From: Chelydra serpentina
Lineage: Eukaryota > Chordata > Testudines > Chelydridae
Length of the DNA stretch: 64,000 nucleotides
NCBI GenBank assembly: GCA_037349315.1
Contig: JBAIAC010000006.1
Span: forward strand, 54,990,501-55,054,500
Reading direction: 5' to 3'
In this document: positions 13,185 through 24,200 of the stretch, piece by piece
How positions within the stretch are numbered: position 1 is the first letter of the stretch
Layout: the number at the start of each line of letters is the position of its first letter
Program-made: the position numbers and the translations under genes
Notes under the pieces: model-generated
The model's database searches: none
What the model was told of the DNA's origin: nothing
Seen by the model: the letters and a program-made list of their open reading frames with translations, nothing else

Positions 13185-13445
13185 CAGGGGCGGCAAGCCG
13201 CAGGTGGGGAAGCAGCGCTCTTCCCCGCCAGTGTCCAGCCAGAGAAGCGGGGCCACGGGCATGCTGCTCTCCCTGCTGGCGCCCCGGCTGGGGCAGCGGG
13301 CATGCCGTGCCGCCATCCCTGCCGACGCTCCTCCAGCCAGGGGAGAGCGGGGCATGCTGTGCTCCCTGCCGGTGCCCCGGCCGGGGGAGAGGGGCTGCTG
13401 GCGGCTTTTTTGCCTGGGGCAGCAAAAAAGCCAGAGCTGGCCCTG
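13185..13445. mobile_element. GC-rich hAT-type miniature with perfect 8-base target duplication
   Basis: The element begins CAGGGGCGGC and ends GCTGGCCCTG, giving imperfect inverted termini of the CAGGGCCRGC kind. It is flanked by identical ATCAGTAA at 13177-13184 and 13446-13453. The interior is far more GC- and CpG-rich than its surroundings. Long open frames on both strands here are a side effect of composition; no transposase motif is present. Confidence 0.85.
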
Positions 13446-14117
13446 ATCAGTAAGAGACGGGGCGTGACTGGATGGAAGTAGAGACATCGTGGTGTGTCTA
13501 AGTAATAGTGAATATTCATAACTATAATAAAAGTTGAACCAAAAAAGGGGGAAATCAGAGTGCTAAATTTCAGGAGAGCCAGTTATGAGAAAATGCTGTA
13601 GTGTCAATGGATTTAAAGAGAGGAATACAGAAATTCAAAGGGAAAGAAAGTTTTAATAGCACAGCTAGTTAACAGATGACACAGCAGCCTTACCTCCAAA
13701 AAATCCTACAGGGCTTATTAAACTTTACCAAGTATTTCCATTACGGAAATGCAGCCACTTGCAGGGTGGAAAGCCAGCAGCTTATATACCTCTGACCCAG
13801 CAATTTTATATGTCTCTCAGACTTTCTATCATCAACAACATATTCTTTAATATCCATGGGATAAAATTAAATAAAATTTTAATCTTTGAAATGTAAGTAC
13901 ACTCCTATAAGAACAGAAGAGAAAAATCCAGAGAACACTGGAAATATTGCTGTAATTGTAGCAGCTGTCAAAAAGGAGAAAGCTTTTAAAATGTGCCCAC
14001 TATGCCATCTCTCAACAAATGCTTTCAAAATCTGTAACCTATGAAGCATCCAGCACACTTTGGGGTATTATAATAAATATGTGATAATATATACAACCAT
14101 GTATTGCCACTAACATA

Positions 14118-14308
14118 GGCCTAGTCTACTCTGAAAAATTAGACCGACCTAATCAAGTTGCACAGGGCTAACCCCCACTGTAGATGCAGCTATGTTGATG
14201 GAAGAATTATTCTATTGTCCTAGATATTGCCTCTGAGAGGTGGATTAACTACATTGATGGAAAAACCCCATCACTGCTGTAGCCGCTGTAGTGTAGGCAT
14301 ACCCATAA
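14118..14308. mobile_element. MITE-like DNA transposon
   Basis: The left end is GGCCTAGTCTACTCTGAAAA and the right end is GTAGTGTAGGCATACCC, so the termini are roughly complementary (GGYATGCCTACACT type). There is no coding capacity. It resembles the elements at 2571-2885 and 25349-25518. Confidence 0.6.
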
Positions 14309-15384
14309 TGTATCTACTTTCTTAGCCATCACCATTCCATAAATACTGTATTACTCTAATATTACTCAGTTACACAACTGAGTATGGAGTCTTTCTGTAC
14401 AGTCTTGCAATGGACATGACTATGTGCCCCTGTATACACCTGGATACAAGCAGGTGCTAAAGTAATGGATCTTGTGTTTGGGGGAAATGACTTTGCCAGT
14501 TTAATAAGATTATTTGATTTTTGTGAACTGTTAGGATTTAACACATCTGCCCTCAGTTAACAATCACTGCTATGTTTGCCTGGAGAAAATAACGTAAGTA
14601 GTTTAAAAATCAACTGAATGAAAAATTTAGCAGAGTTCCAAGTAATCTGGGAAGAATTTGAGAGAGAAAATTACACTGGAAATTAAACAATTTCCTTTTC
14701 TGTTGTTCTTCCTTCACCTCATAGTCATTATGATGTTGAAAGGCACTATAGGACATAGTGGATTATAATGTAATAGGTATGTAATGTCCCTTAGCAACAT
14801 TTAAAAGCATGGAATCAAAATTCCCATTGAGTTCACAAGAACAAGCCTAATGAGAATAAAAACAAATGACGTATTTTTCAAAGATATAATGGAAAAGAAT
14901 TCAGTGAAGTAGACTGAAGGCCCTCTAAAGGACAGCAAGAATAATTTACGGATAGAAGAAAATTAAACATTCTTTTCATATTTTCACAGTGGAGTAGTAG
15001 AAATGGTCATATGTCTCCATGGGAGGAAGAAAGGGATAAATGAAGGCCAGTGGAATCCCACTTCAGTTTATAAAGGAAGTGGGGGAGGGGGGCAGAGGAG
15101 AAGAGAGAAGTATCACAGGTAAATTCCATATAGCATACATGGAAGAATTTATCCATCCAGGGATGTTACATATGTACTTTCCCTTCCTCAATTTTGGGCC
15201 TAAAACAATTTTATGCCATATCTCTTTAAAGAAGAAGTCTAAGGAAGGACTAGAACACAGCAGATTTCCAAGCATGTATGGTAACATTAATTGGGAACAA
15301 GATATGGGAACACTAACTAGCATATTACAGATAGCCTGAATTTTTATTAAAAGAAACATGACAAACTGCTGGACAGGAAGGAAT

Positions 15385-15695
15385 TTTCCCCCAGCAATGA
15401 CCTTCAGGGTTTTTTGCCTTCCTCTGCAGCATGTGGGTGCCAGTCACTTGCCAGGATTACCTGCGTATATTTCATTAAATAAATTCTCTGCCATTGCAGG
15501 GCCTTAGGCACTGGTCCCTCCTATTCTCTGTGTGGCAGACAGTAGTTTTGTTTCCTGTGGGCTTAATACTTTGGTCTAATTTTGGTTGTTAGGTTTAGTA
15601 TGCGGGTGCTTGAGGCCTGTGATATACAGGAGGTCAGATTAGCTGATCAGGTGATCCCTTATGGTCTTAAACTCTGACTCTATAATGCTACGAAT
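15385..15695 (+). mobile_element. CR1 LINE 3'-end fragment
   Basis: The text around TTTTTTGCCTTCCTCTGCAG and further on GGAGGTCAGATTAGCTGATC, TGATCCCTTATGGTCTTAAA resembles the 3' untranslated region of CR1 LINEs of birds and reptiles. No reverse transcriptase sequence is retained. It is 5'-truncated, as most CR1 copies are. Confidence 0.75.
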
Positions 15696-17890
15696 GATTA
15701 TTTTTTTTAGGAATTCTGAGAGTTAAGGGTAGAAAGAGGTATGTACTTAGACATTAGCAATGCGTTTGATAGACTACTACAGAAACCAAATAACCTTCAA
15801 TGTTTCCCCATTATCCTCTGGTATCAGTGAGTGATTTTCAGCAGTTGGACAGTGATCTGTCATTTTTAGTCCTTTTTCTGTAAACTACTGCATTCTACTT
15901 TCAAAAACTGCACACCGCGAATGAAGACTCTTGTATATTGCAGCCCTAGCAGACTGAGTTTGCACATGTGTAAAAAAGTACACATCTGCACATCTCCAAG
16001 TGGAGCAAAAAGTAAACTAGCTCCTCCCACCAAAGCACACTCCTGATGCCAAGCGACAACCCCTCCTCTTTTTGGAGCCATCATGAGGAAAAGGGATATT
16101 CTCCCTACCCTTTTCCTCCTCCTCTCTGATTGAGTTGTGGGGTTTGAGGGACTCCTTTTTCCCTATATTTCCCTCAGGTTGTAATGAGGTGATTCTTAAC
16201 TCCCTCTCCTTTGCCTGGCAGCTAGAAGGGATAGCTCATCTTTCTTGCTCCTTTTTCTCTTCTGACAACAGGGAAGAAGGAGTTGTCTTTCTCCCTTTGT
16301 CAGTTGCTGGTAGCCCTTGTCTCTTAACTTGGTGACTCTCACATCTCTGGGTGGATTCATTAGATATGTTGTTCCTCAGTCTGCCTCATGCACGAGTATC
16401 AGGCAGGTACGGCACTGCCTAGTCTCAGACAAAACACCAAATATCAGAGTGTTGAGGTAGAAGAGCCTATACGGAGAAAGCGATTTGATCCATAGTCCTA
16501 CACCGTAATTGGGGAAGGGGGGTTCAGCCAAACAAATTGTACCCTGGGGTGAGAAACAGGTCCCCTGGTGAAACTCAGTTAAGTGCTAACTGTGATTAAG
16601 CATAATTAACACATTCTTCATGGTCTGTGATCTGGAAATGACTGAAGTGAAACAAATAAATAGTGCCCCTCTGCTGTGGTAGCCAACAGGGAGCTGTATG
16701 GCTACAGTATTTTTCATTTATTTAGAAAAAATGAAATGTTCAGCAATCATGTGGATTGGTGACACCAAGTCTACAACCAGTGAGTGAATGACAATGAGAT
16801 AAATGGAGCATTTTAATCTATGAAAGGTATAATTTCACGCCAATGCTTGTTTATTAAAGGGAAACTGTACTGTTTTTGATCAGCCCTGCAATCTGAAAGA
16901 TGAGATGTGCTACTCTGCATTAATAAGATATGCAATGTATTTGAAAATAAAATGATGATTAATGATAATTGTCATCAAAAGCATTATTTTCAAGTACAAT
17001 GCACAGATCATTCAGGCAGAGAAGTGTTTCTTATTTCTTAGCATTTTCAGACTGCTGTGCTGATCAAAAAGTGTGTGGTTTTCTTTTGTTTCAGAACTCC
17101 ACGTGTGAGAAAGAAGACTTCAAAATGAGAATAAAGAGTACAATATGTGAGAGAGTCTTGCAGCAGTTCACAGCATGCAGAATGCCTGCCAATGAAATTA
17201 AAAGCATAATACAATTTTTGACTGTGACAAGAAATTACCATTTCAGCCAACAATTATTTTCACTTGAAGCTACATTATCTACAAATATCTAAACCCTCAT
17301 GCTTCAGAACATAAGCCAACAATTAACCACCTTCAGTTGGAGGGACTGAGTTATTGCATACTACAACTATCCAGTATGATACTTTCCTTTGTTACATCTG
17401 GGTCTGGTTGCAGTCAGAGACAAGGTACTAGAGTACTTGCTCAGTTAGTCTAATCTTGAATGGCAATCACTCTGGTCCTACTCCTCTCATAATGCTAGTC
17501 CCATTTTCTATGTGGTTCTTTAGTGTGTCCAGAAAGGAAATGGCAGGGAAGGCCATTTTGGATTAGGCGATTAGGATGAGGGAAATGTAGACACCACATA
17601 CTATACATGGATATCTCCTCACACAAATCTCTACCATGGATTCTTTTCTCCTGGGAGGACCATAGACATAAAATTTATTTTTTTTAAAGTAAAAATAACA
17701 TATTAACCATTCTTCTAGGTCCCCCAATGTGACTTATTATTTTTGTTTTACAATGCTCAAACATGCGCTAGGTGGTTTAGGTAACAAGACAAGGTCCCTG
17801 CTCTGAAAACCTAACAATCACATCTTATCATACTTGTCTGTCTTTTAGTTCCTCAGGACAGGGAATGTATCTGTAGCTCATCCTGTAGAG

Positions 17891-18242
17891 CAGGGATTCT
17901 CAACTTTTTACTTTCTGAGGCCCCCACAACATGCTATAAAAACTCCACAGCCCACCTGTGCCACAACAACTGGTTTTCTGCATATAAAAGCAGGGCCAGC
18001 ATTAGGGGGTAGCAAGCAGGCCATGCCTGGGGCCCCATGCCATAGGGGCCCCCCTCAAAGCTAAGTTTGGCTTTAGCCTCGGGTGCTGGGGCTCAGGGCC
18101 CCAGACTTCAGCCCCATGTGGTGGGGCTTTGGTTTTCTGCCCTGAGCCCCAGCAAGTCTAACACTGGCCCTGCTTAGTGGACCCCCTGAAACCTGTTCAT
18201 GGCCATCCAGGGGGGCCTTGAACCCCTGGTTGAGAACCACTG
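17891..18242. mobile_element. hAT nonautonomous element with perfect 8-base target duplication
   Basis: The termini CAGGGATTCTCAACTTTTT and GGTTGAGAACCACTG are the familiar CAGTGGTTCTCAACC inverted repeats of hAT-Charlie-like elements. CTGTAGAG occurs immediately outside both ends (17883-17890 and 18243-18250). A second repeat is nested inside at 17991-18172. Confidence 0.88.
17991..18172. mobile_element. Nested element with CAGGGCCAG termini
   Basis: It starts CAGGGCCAGCATTAG and ends CTAACACTGGCCCTG, which are complementary apart from two positions. It sits inside the hAT element at 17891-18242. I could not see an 8-base target duplication, so the internal block may instead be part of the outer element's own structure. 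Confidence 0.6.
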
Positions 18243-19644
18243 CTGTAGAGCACTGAGTACACTGAAGCGTAGATGTAAATTTAAATTGACCATACTTACC
18301 AGAGGTACAAATATAGAAACATTGTCCACAGTCACATTTACACACACATGGTAGATCCATTTGTCCCAGAAACCTTCCTACCACAAACATCACACTATAT
18401 ATGTGGTGCAAATCCTAACATTACCTACCAACCGAAATGTAACAAAATGCGAAGAAGGAATCTTAGAAGATCTTTGAGAGACCAGACTGCCTATTCATGC
18501 ACTGTGTATGACTGAGTCAGGTTAAAATGCTTTTTCTGTCATGCTTACAGAATTTGCAAGTGCTGGGGGAAGGCACTGAATTCAGCTCCTGGGTAGAAAG
18601 ATTGCATCACACCAGTCTATAGAGGTCCCTCTAGCAGTCTCAGGAGTAGCTCTGGTTGCACTGACAGGTCCCAAAGAGAAAGATTTGAAACAGCACTGGA
18701 CAAACACTTGAGAATATAGCTGAAAGACCAATCCCAGGTTGGGTGCTGGTTCCAGATCAAAAATTTGGGTGGCCCGCTTTAATTTGCCATAGCTGCACAT
18801 ATTGTCATTCACTTAAAATTACCTCTCCATTCTCAACAGTTGCTGCTGGAACTGTCTAACTTGGAGGGATTTTAACCTTTCAGGGCTCCCTGATTTCCAA
18901 GGCTTTTTTTGAGGCTCATAAATGGTGCTATGGAGGGGCCAGGATGGCTCTCCTGAATGGAGACAGTATTGTTCTATTTCACTGACCCCTGGCTTGCTCC
19001 TTGCTCTGCTTCCTACTGCTGCTAGTGCTGGCCCTAGGATCATCCTGGTAGTGGTAGGGGATGGTTGGCTAAGAAAAGCCAAGAAAGCTATATTCTGTGT
19101 TCAGACGCTGACTGGTTGGCTAGCAGTGAGGGCAGGAGTCCCATACTGCGACTTATGCACTGTACCTACTGTAACTGAGTTGTTCAGTTTTATGAACTTC
19201 TGCAGAACTTCTACATTGATTTTATGAATTCTTCAATCCCCAAGTAGTATGTAAAATAGGGATTGAACTGTATATGGTGCACTAGAATACTGACTGGATG
19301 TTACTGTGCTCCTCGGAATTATGTTCATGCATTATTTCAGACTCCACAGATGAAAATACTGGCTTGGTTAAAGTTAATGGGAGTTTTGGTATTGATATGG
19401 AGCCAGAATTTCACACCATCTGTATTTTTTTCTCTGCAGACTTGTATTGCTTATTCATAGAGAATGTCCCTTAAAGAGCTGACAGAAGATCCTGTGGACT
19501 TCTGCATATTCTCATGCATCAGGGTTCTGTAAATTAAATTACCAAACAGAGAGAATGGAATAGATGACTAAAGAAAAGGAGTCATTTTTTAAAACTTTGG
19601 AATCCTCAATCAGATTATTAGAAAATCCATAGTCTTTCAAATTA

Positions 19645-19735
19645 TTATTATTTATTTATATTGCTGTAGTGCCCAGGAGCCCTGGTCCAGGCCCAGGACC
19701 CCATTGTGCTAGGTGCTTGTGGTGTTCCTATTTTG
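19645..19735 (-). repeat. Interspersed repeat fragment ending in (TTATT)n
   Basis: A TTATTATTATTTATTTATAT tract is followed by GTAGTGCCCAGGAGCCCTGG and CCATTGTGCTAGGTGCTTG. Related pieces occur at 32196-32325 and 47158-47262. It looks like the 3' end of an old amniote retroposon; the family is uncertain. Confidence 0.5.
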
Positions 19736-20194
19736 GGATAAACTCTGTTATTGTACGAGAGAATAAATGGACACAAATCTGACATCAGGAATCATCACAT
19801 TCAAAAGGCAGTAGGTGAACACTTCCACCTCCCTAATCACTCAATGACAGATTTAAAGGTAGCAATTTTGCAACAGAAAAACTTCAAAAACAGACGACAA
19901 TGAGAAGCTGCTGAACTGGAATTAATATGCAAACTAGATACCATTACCTTAGGTTTGAATATTGACTGTGAATGGCTCGGTCATTACGTTAATTGAATTT
20001 ATTTCCCCCCCGTTAAATACCCTTAACACCTTTGTGTCAACTGTCTGTAATGGGCCATGTTGATTATCACTTCAAAAGTTTCTTTCCTACTGATAACAGT
20101 TCCTTTCAATTAATTAGCCTTTTACAGTTGATATGGTTACTTCCACCTTTTCATGTTTCTCTGACTGTATAAATATCATCTCACTGTGTGTTCC

Positions 20195-20333
20195 ATTCTA
20201 TATGTCTGGTGAAGTGGACTGTAGTCCACGAAAGTTTATGCTGAAATAAATTTGTTAGTCTCTAAGGTGTCACAAGTATTTCTTTCTTATTTTCTTTTTG
20301 CTGACACAGACTAACGCGGCTACTACACTGAAA
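20195..20333 (-). mobile_element. Turtle-type interspersed repeat, copy 2 (longest)
   Basis: Read on the minus strand it begins TTTCAGTGTAGTAGCCGCGT, continues TTAGTCTGTGTCAGC, then CACCTTAGAGACTAACAAAT and AACTTTCGTGGACTACAGTC. It shares the central block with copies at 11795-11883 and 43308-43398 and retains the 5' part they lack. It sits in the flank just beyond the mucin exon. Confidence 0.75.
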
Positions 20334-20768
20334 TCTGTTATTGTACTTATTGCAGATTTCATCTTGAGATGCCTGTAGTTTGTCAGTAATTTAATCTCAA
20401 TTTTTGAATACTGGAATTGCTCTTATTTATGGTTAGTCTGGGATTTTATCTGGCATTTCTTTGATTTCCTTGGGTTTGTGAAATCCTATCCTAATCCCCT
20501 ATATAAATCCCACCTCACCCTTAAGTACTTGTGGTTTTTACTTGCTTTACTAACCCTGAAGTCAGCCTAAAAGACATGTTTGCTCAGAGTGGATGTCAAA
20601 AAATTCCAACTCAAATTTTCACACTCGATGATGTAAGAATATTCATTCAGCTGCAACTCAAAATGTAAATTTAAGCAAATATTTAGTCTACTTACTAAAT
20701 TGTATACACGTGGCACAATAGCTGGGTGTCTCTTATTTCTCTTCATGTACAGATGTTTTATAACCTAC

Positions 20769-21297
20769 CTTGTCCAGATAGACTTTCCTGGCTGACTCCC
20801 TTAGGAAGCAGATCTGTGCTAATGGTCTGCTCTTTCTTCCTTTCAGCTTCATTCTTCTGATCACTGGGTTGTAGAAAGTTAGGTGGTGTAGTATAAGCTG
20901 CCAGTGTGACAACCCGCTCAGCTGGGACTTCAGATTCCCTGGTGCTTAAATCATTGCTGGCTGACTCATCTGCTGGAGGAGGTAAATCAGAATCCTCTGA
21001 TTTTAAAGGGCCATCGGTGCTATCCAGAGTACTGAAAGGCACTGTAGAGCTTTGGTGGTCAATAATAATGTTCATGTCTTCAATTTCCTTTAAAGATTCT
21101 GATTCTTGTTCTTTAGCCCGTTCGCTTGAGGGCTTGGCAGGAAATGCAGGTTGAGATGAAATAAAATGTTCAGGGGCACTGATCTCTCCACTTAGCATAG
21201 TGCTTCCAGTGGTATATTCACTAATCAAATCGTCTCCTATCTGCTCCACCGTTGCTGGACTAGGGTAACCTAGTGGGAGTTCAGTACTCAAACCATC
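20769..21297 (-). CDS. IMPG1: IMPG1 exon: mucin-like region
   Basis: This is the largest exon (529 bases, 176 codons plus one base), with acceptor tgaatttgattttcag and donor gtaggt. It begins in phase 0 with [14 protein letters not shown] and ends in phase 1. The protein is rich in Ser, Thr, Pro, Glu and Asp, has no cysteine, and contains clusters such as [13 protein letters not shown] and [17 protein letters not shown]. It corresponds to the O-glycosylated mucin-like segment between the two SEA domains of IMPG1. Primary sequence is poorly conserved in this segment between species, so identity rests on position, composition and phase. The next exon (towards the second SEA domain) must enter in phase 1 and was not located. 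Confidence 0.92.
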
Positions 21298-24200
21298 CTG
21301 AAAATCAAATTCAGACAACATTTACAGGGTGTAGCTTTCATTACTAGAGAGTCTGATACAATGTAGCCACAACGTCTTGTAACCATTGGCTCAATTGTAT
21401 AGTTATGAAATATGGACCAATGCTTGTCATATGTGAATGTAATCCTAAATAAAATATATAACAATCCATTGCTTTAAAATAAATTGAGCAAAGGTCGCAT
21501 TTTATTACACCGTGAGCTTTGTTGTATCTCACTCACTGAGATGTACAGTTTAGACGATGGTTCACCAAATAACTTGTAATTCCTCTAAATGTCAGAGGAA
21601 ACCAGGCAATGTCTTCCACATGTAAATGCTTCAATCAATTACTTTTTGCTTTTTCAAAATAACACATACTACTCATACTGGCTGCATTTATTATAAGGAT
21701 TCTACTTATTTTTAGCATCAGTTTGCGTGGGGTGGGGAAGAGAATTTTAGATTATCTCAGTTAGTTTCCCTTTAAGAGAGAGAGAAGCAGAATTAACTTA
21801 CCGACACAGGGCCTGCTGGAGCAATGGTGACCATTGATTTGATATCATTGTCTGAGTCACTAGATGGTTTAATAGCTTCTGCAAACCAAAACAAAAGGCA
21901 AAGTATGTTTTTCAATAAAACTGCATATTGAAGATAATGAATGCTGATCAAAATGCATAACTTCTATAACAGAGATAAAAACTGATGGAAACAAAATTAT
22001 TCATCTGAAATACTTTTAAAAATCAGAGTTAATGAGAATGAGAGGTAAATTTTATTTTTAGATTACAATAGGAAGTAAAGCAGGAATTGATTTGCAGCAC
22101 TCAGTATTATGCATTACATAGTCAGTGGAAATGAGATACGTCTGTAGAAAATTCCTACTGGTTTAAAACCAGCTTAAGCACAAACTATTCAATGTATCCA
22201 CATGAGCCATGCTGACTTGTGTAATGAATAATTGCAGTGTTGCCCTATGTCCACACCATTGTAATTCTAAATCTAGTGCTTTCTTGGGTTTGTACTCCAC
22301 AGTTCTAAGTGGAGCTACTGGTTGAAATATTTCACAAAAGAGGGGGGGGGTTGGTTGTCAAAGAAGGCCATATTTTAAAAAAAATAAAATTTACTTTTTA
22401 AAAAAATGTGTTGACATTATTCAATTTTTCCATTTCAAGAAATTTTCCATGACACTTTTTATTGATAGTTTAGACTATTTTTAAATCAATATAGGAAGTT
22501 TGTTTTGGCACACTTCATTTAGACCCATGAGCCCTTTAGAAGCCTTGCAGTTCCAATCCTAATAGGTTAATTATACCAAATGGAAATAAGCTGGAAGGGA
22601 AGGAAAAAGTATTATTTAAACCTCATAAATTAACAAGACAGAGATTCAGATGTATGCACTTATCAGCCTATATGTACTGACCATCGGTAAACTGAAGTGT
22701 TCCAAGGTCCATTATCAAGGACTGGTCTTCCTGTAGTGCCATGGCAACCAACTGCTGAAGGTCTGTAACTGTGAATTTAATTCCTGGTATCTCCTCCTCT
22801 TCCTTTGTACTAAGAGGGGTTTTTTCATTTTCAACTTTATTGGAGCCAATAGTTGAGATGATATCCCCAGTGCCTTTTACTTCTGAGCTGTCTCTCTCAA
22901 AATTCACAACGTACCGTGCTACAGTGCTGCTTGACCTGCAGTGCAATAATGCAATGATCAGCTACAACAAAATAAGTTATATGCCAAACAAGCATTTTTA
23001 AAAGGATTTCTATAGCCCCCCAATATGCCAAAATTGTTCTATAAAAGTAATGTAATTATACTTCTAACCTAATTATCTATCTAACTGAGCTGTTACCTCC
23101 AAATTACTTTTTCCACCATTGAGATTTACATTTTTTTTAAAATTTAAATTTAAAAATTCCATGCACAGAAACACTGGATTTATTAACCAAAAAAATAATA
23201 ATCCATTGTTCAAAGAAAATGTAAGAATTGGCCAATATAATCCAATTAAAGCTTAACTGGTGAGCTGCTTGGCTCGTGGGATCGGTAATAGAACATTAAG
23301 TCTTTCACTCCTAGGTCATTAACTCAAATACAGTCATAAACCCAGGCTGGCAGTGACTAGAAGTCATAACCATCTGTTGACTACAATAGCCTATGTGAAA
23401 TGAGTTGGTGAACTCATTTCAGTTTATAGTGGCGAGGTTCCCAAACTCCCATCCCAATAGGTAATATTGCCAGCGGTCTTAGAAGAGCAGCTAAGCACTT
23501 TAATATGCATGGAAAGCAAAAGTAGCTTTTCACAATTTAAGTTAGTTCTTCCAGGTCATGGGTGAGTCATGTAGATCGGGCCATCTTGGAGAAACTTACA
23601 GTATTGCTGCTGTGGATGTTCCTGTTAAATAGCTAATCAGAAGATGTGATCTGCAGGACTATTAATCTGTCACTTTTCATAAGCAGTAAATACACAGGGT
23701 TTTTTTTTTACAAAAGTAACAAACATTAATTCTAAAAACAGAAATTGTGAAACAGCTTTCCACAATGATGAATAACTGAAGGGAGAGGAATTGGTCTCTT
23801 ATCTGGGATGTGCTATGAATTTACATTTATACTACATAGCAAAAATCCAGTAAAGGGGTAGGCCATTTTTGTTTTAAATCAGATGTAAATAATAAATCTT
23901 ATTCTCCAGCAGCATTTTTAGGCTGTAAGAAAATATTCTACAGTTATATTACCAGTTAAGTATGAGAGCCAGTTTGTCTCTTATCAAATCATTCTCAGAG
24001 ACAAAGCTGGCCTTTTTGCGCAACTTCTGTCTCAACTGGGAACTGAAGTAGCAAATTAGATCCTACGTACTTACTGAAGAGAATGTGTATGTGGAAACAG
24101 AACTAGCAAGCAGCTGTCATGCCAAAAATACTCTTTTAAACATAATTTAAAGTATGACATTTTCCCATTTACTACTTAAACCTTATGTTGGATAGAGGTA

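Larger units (their letters stand above)
1..20768. other. Left flank, probably IMPG1 intron or 3' region, no exon recognised
   Basis: No exon could be supported here on either strand. I looked on the minus strand for the second SEA domain and Cys-rich tail of IMPG1 and did not find them, so this is most simply a long intron with the terminal exons beyond the left edge. It contains the repeats listed separately, a poly-C tract at 1537-1553 and a GC-richer patch at about 590-990 of unknown nature. I see nothing interpretable in about 3020-3940, 4300-5800, 8000-9320, 9440-11780, 12100-13170, 14320-15380, 15700-17880 or 18250-19640. Confidence 0.5.

Noticed and set aside
13122..13519. Four overlapping open frames of about 95 to 121 residues on both strands
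   Set aside because: They coincide with the GC-rich hAT miniature at 13185-13445, where stop codons are rare by composition. No start context, splice sites or motifs support them.
16969..17292. 107-residue plus-strand frame with a cag/AACTCC boundary resembling a splice acceptor
   Set aside because: The acceptor-like site has no matching donor in phase and the peptide resembles no family I know. A coincidental frame is the simpler reading.
20758..21321. 187-residue minus-strand open frame taken as a complete gene
   Set aside because: Its ATG lies in the intron, upstream of a good acceptor, and its stop lies beyond a consensus donor. The real unit is the exon 20769-21297.
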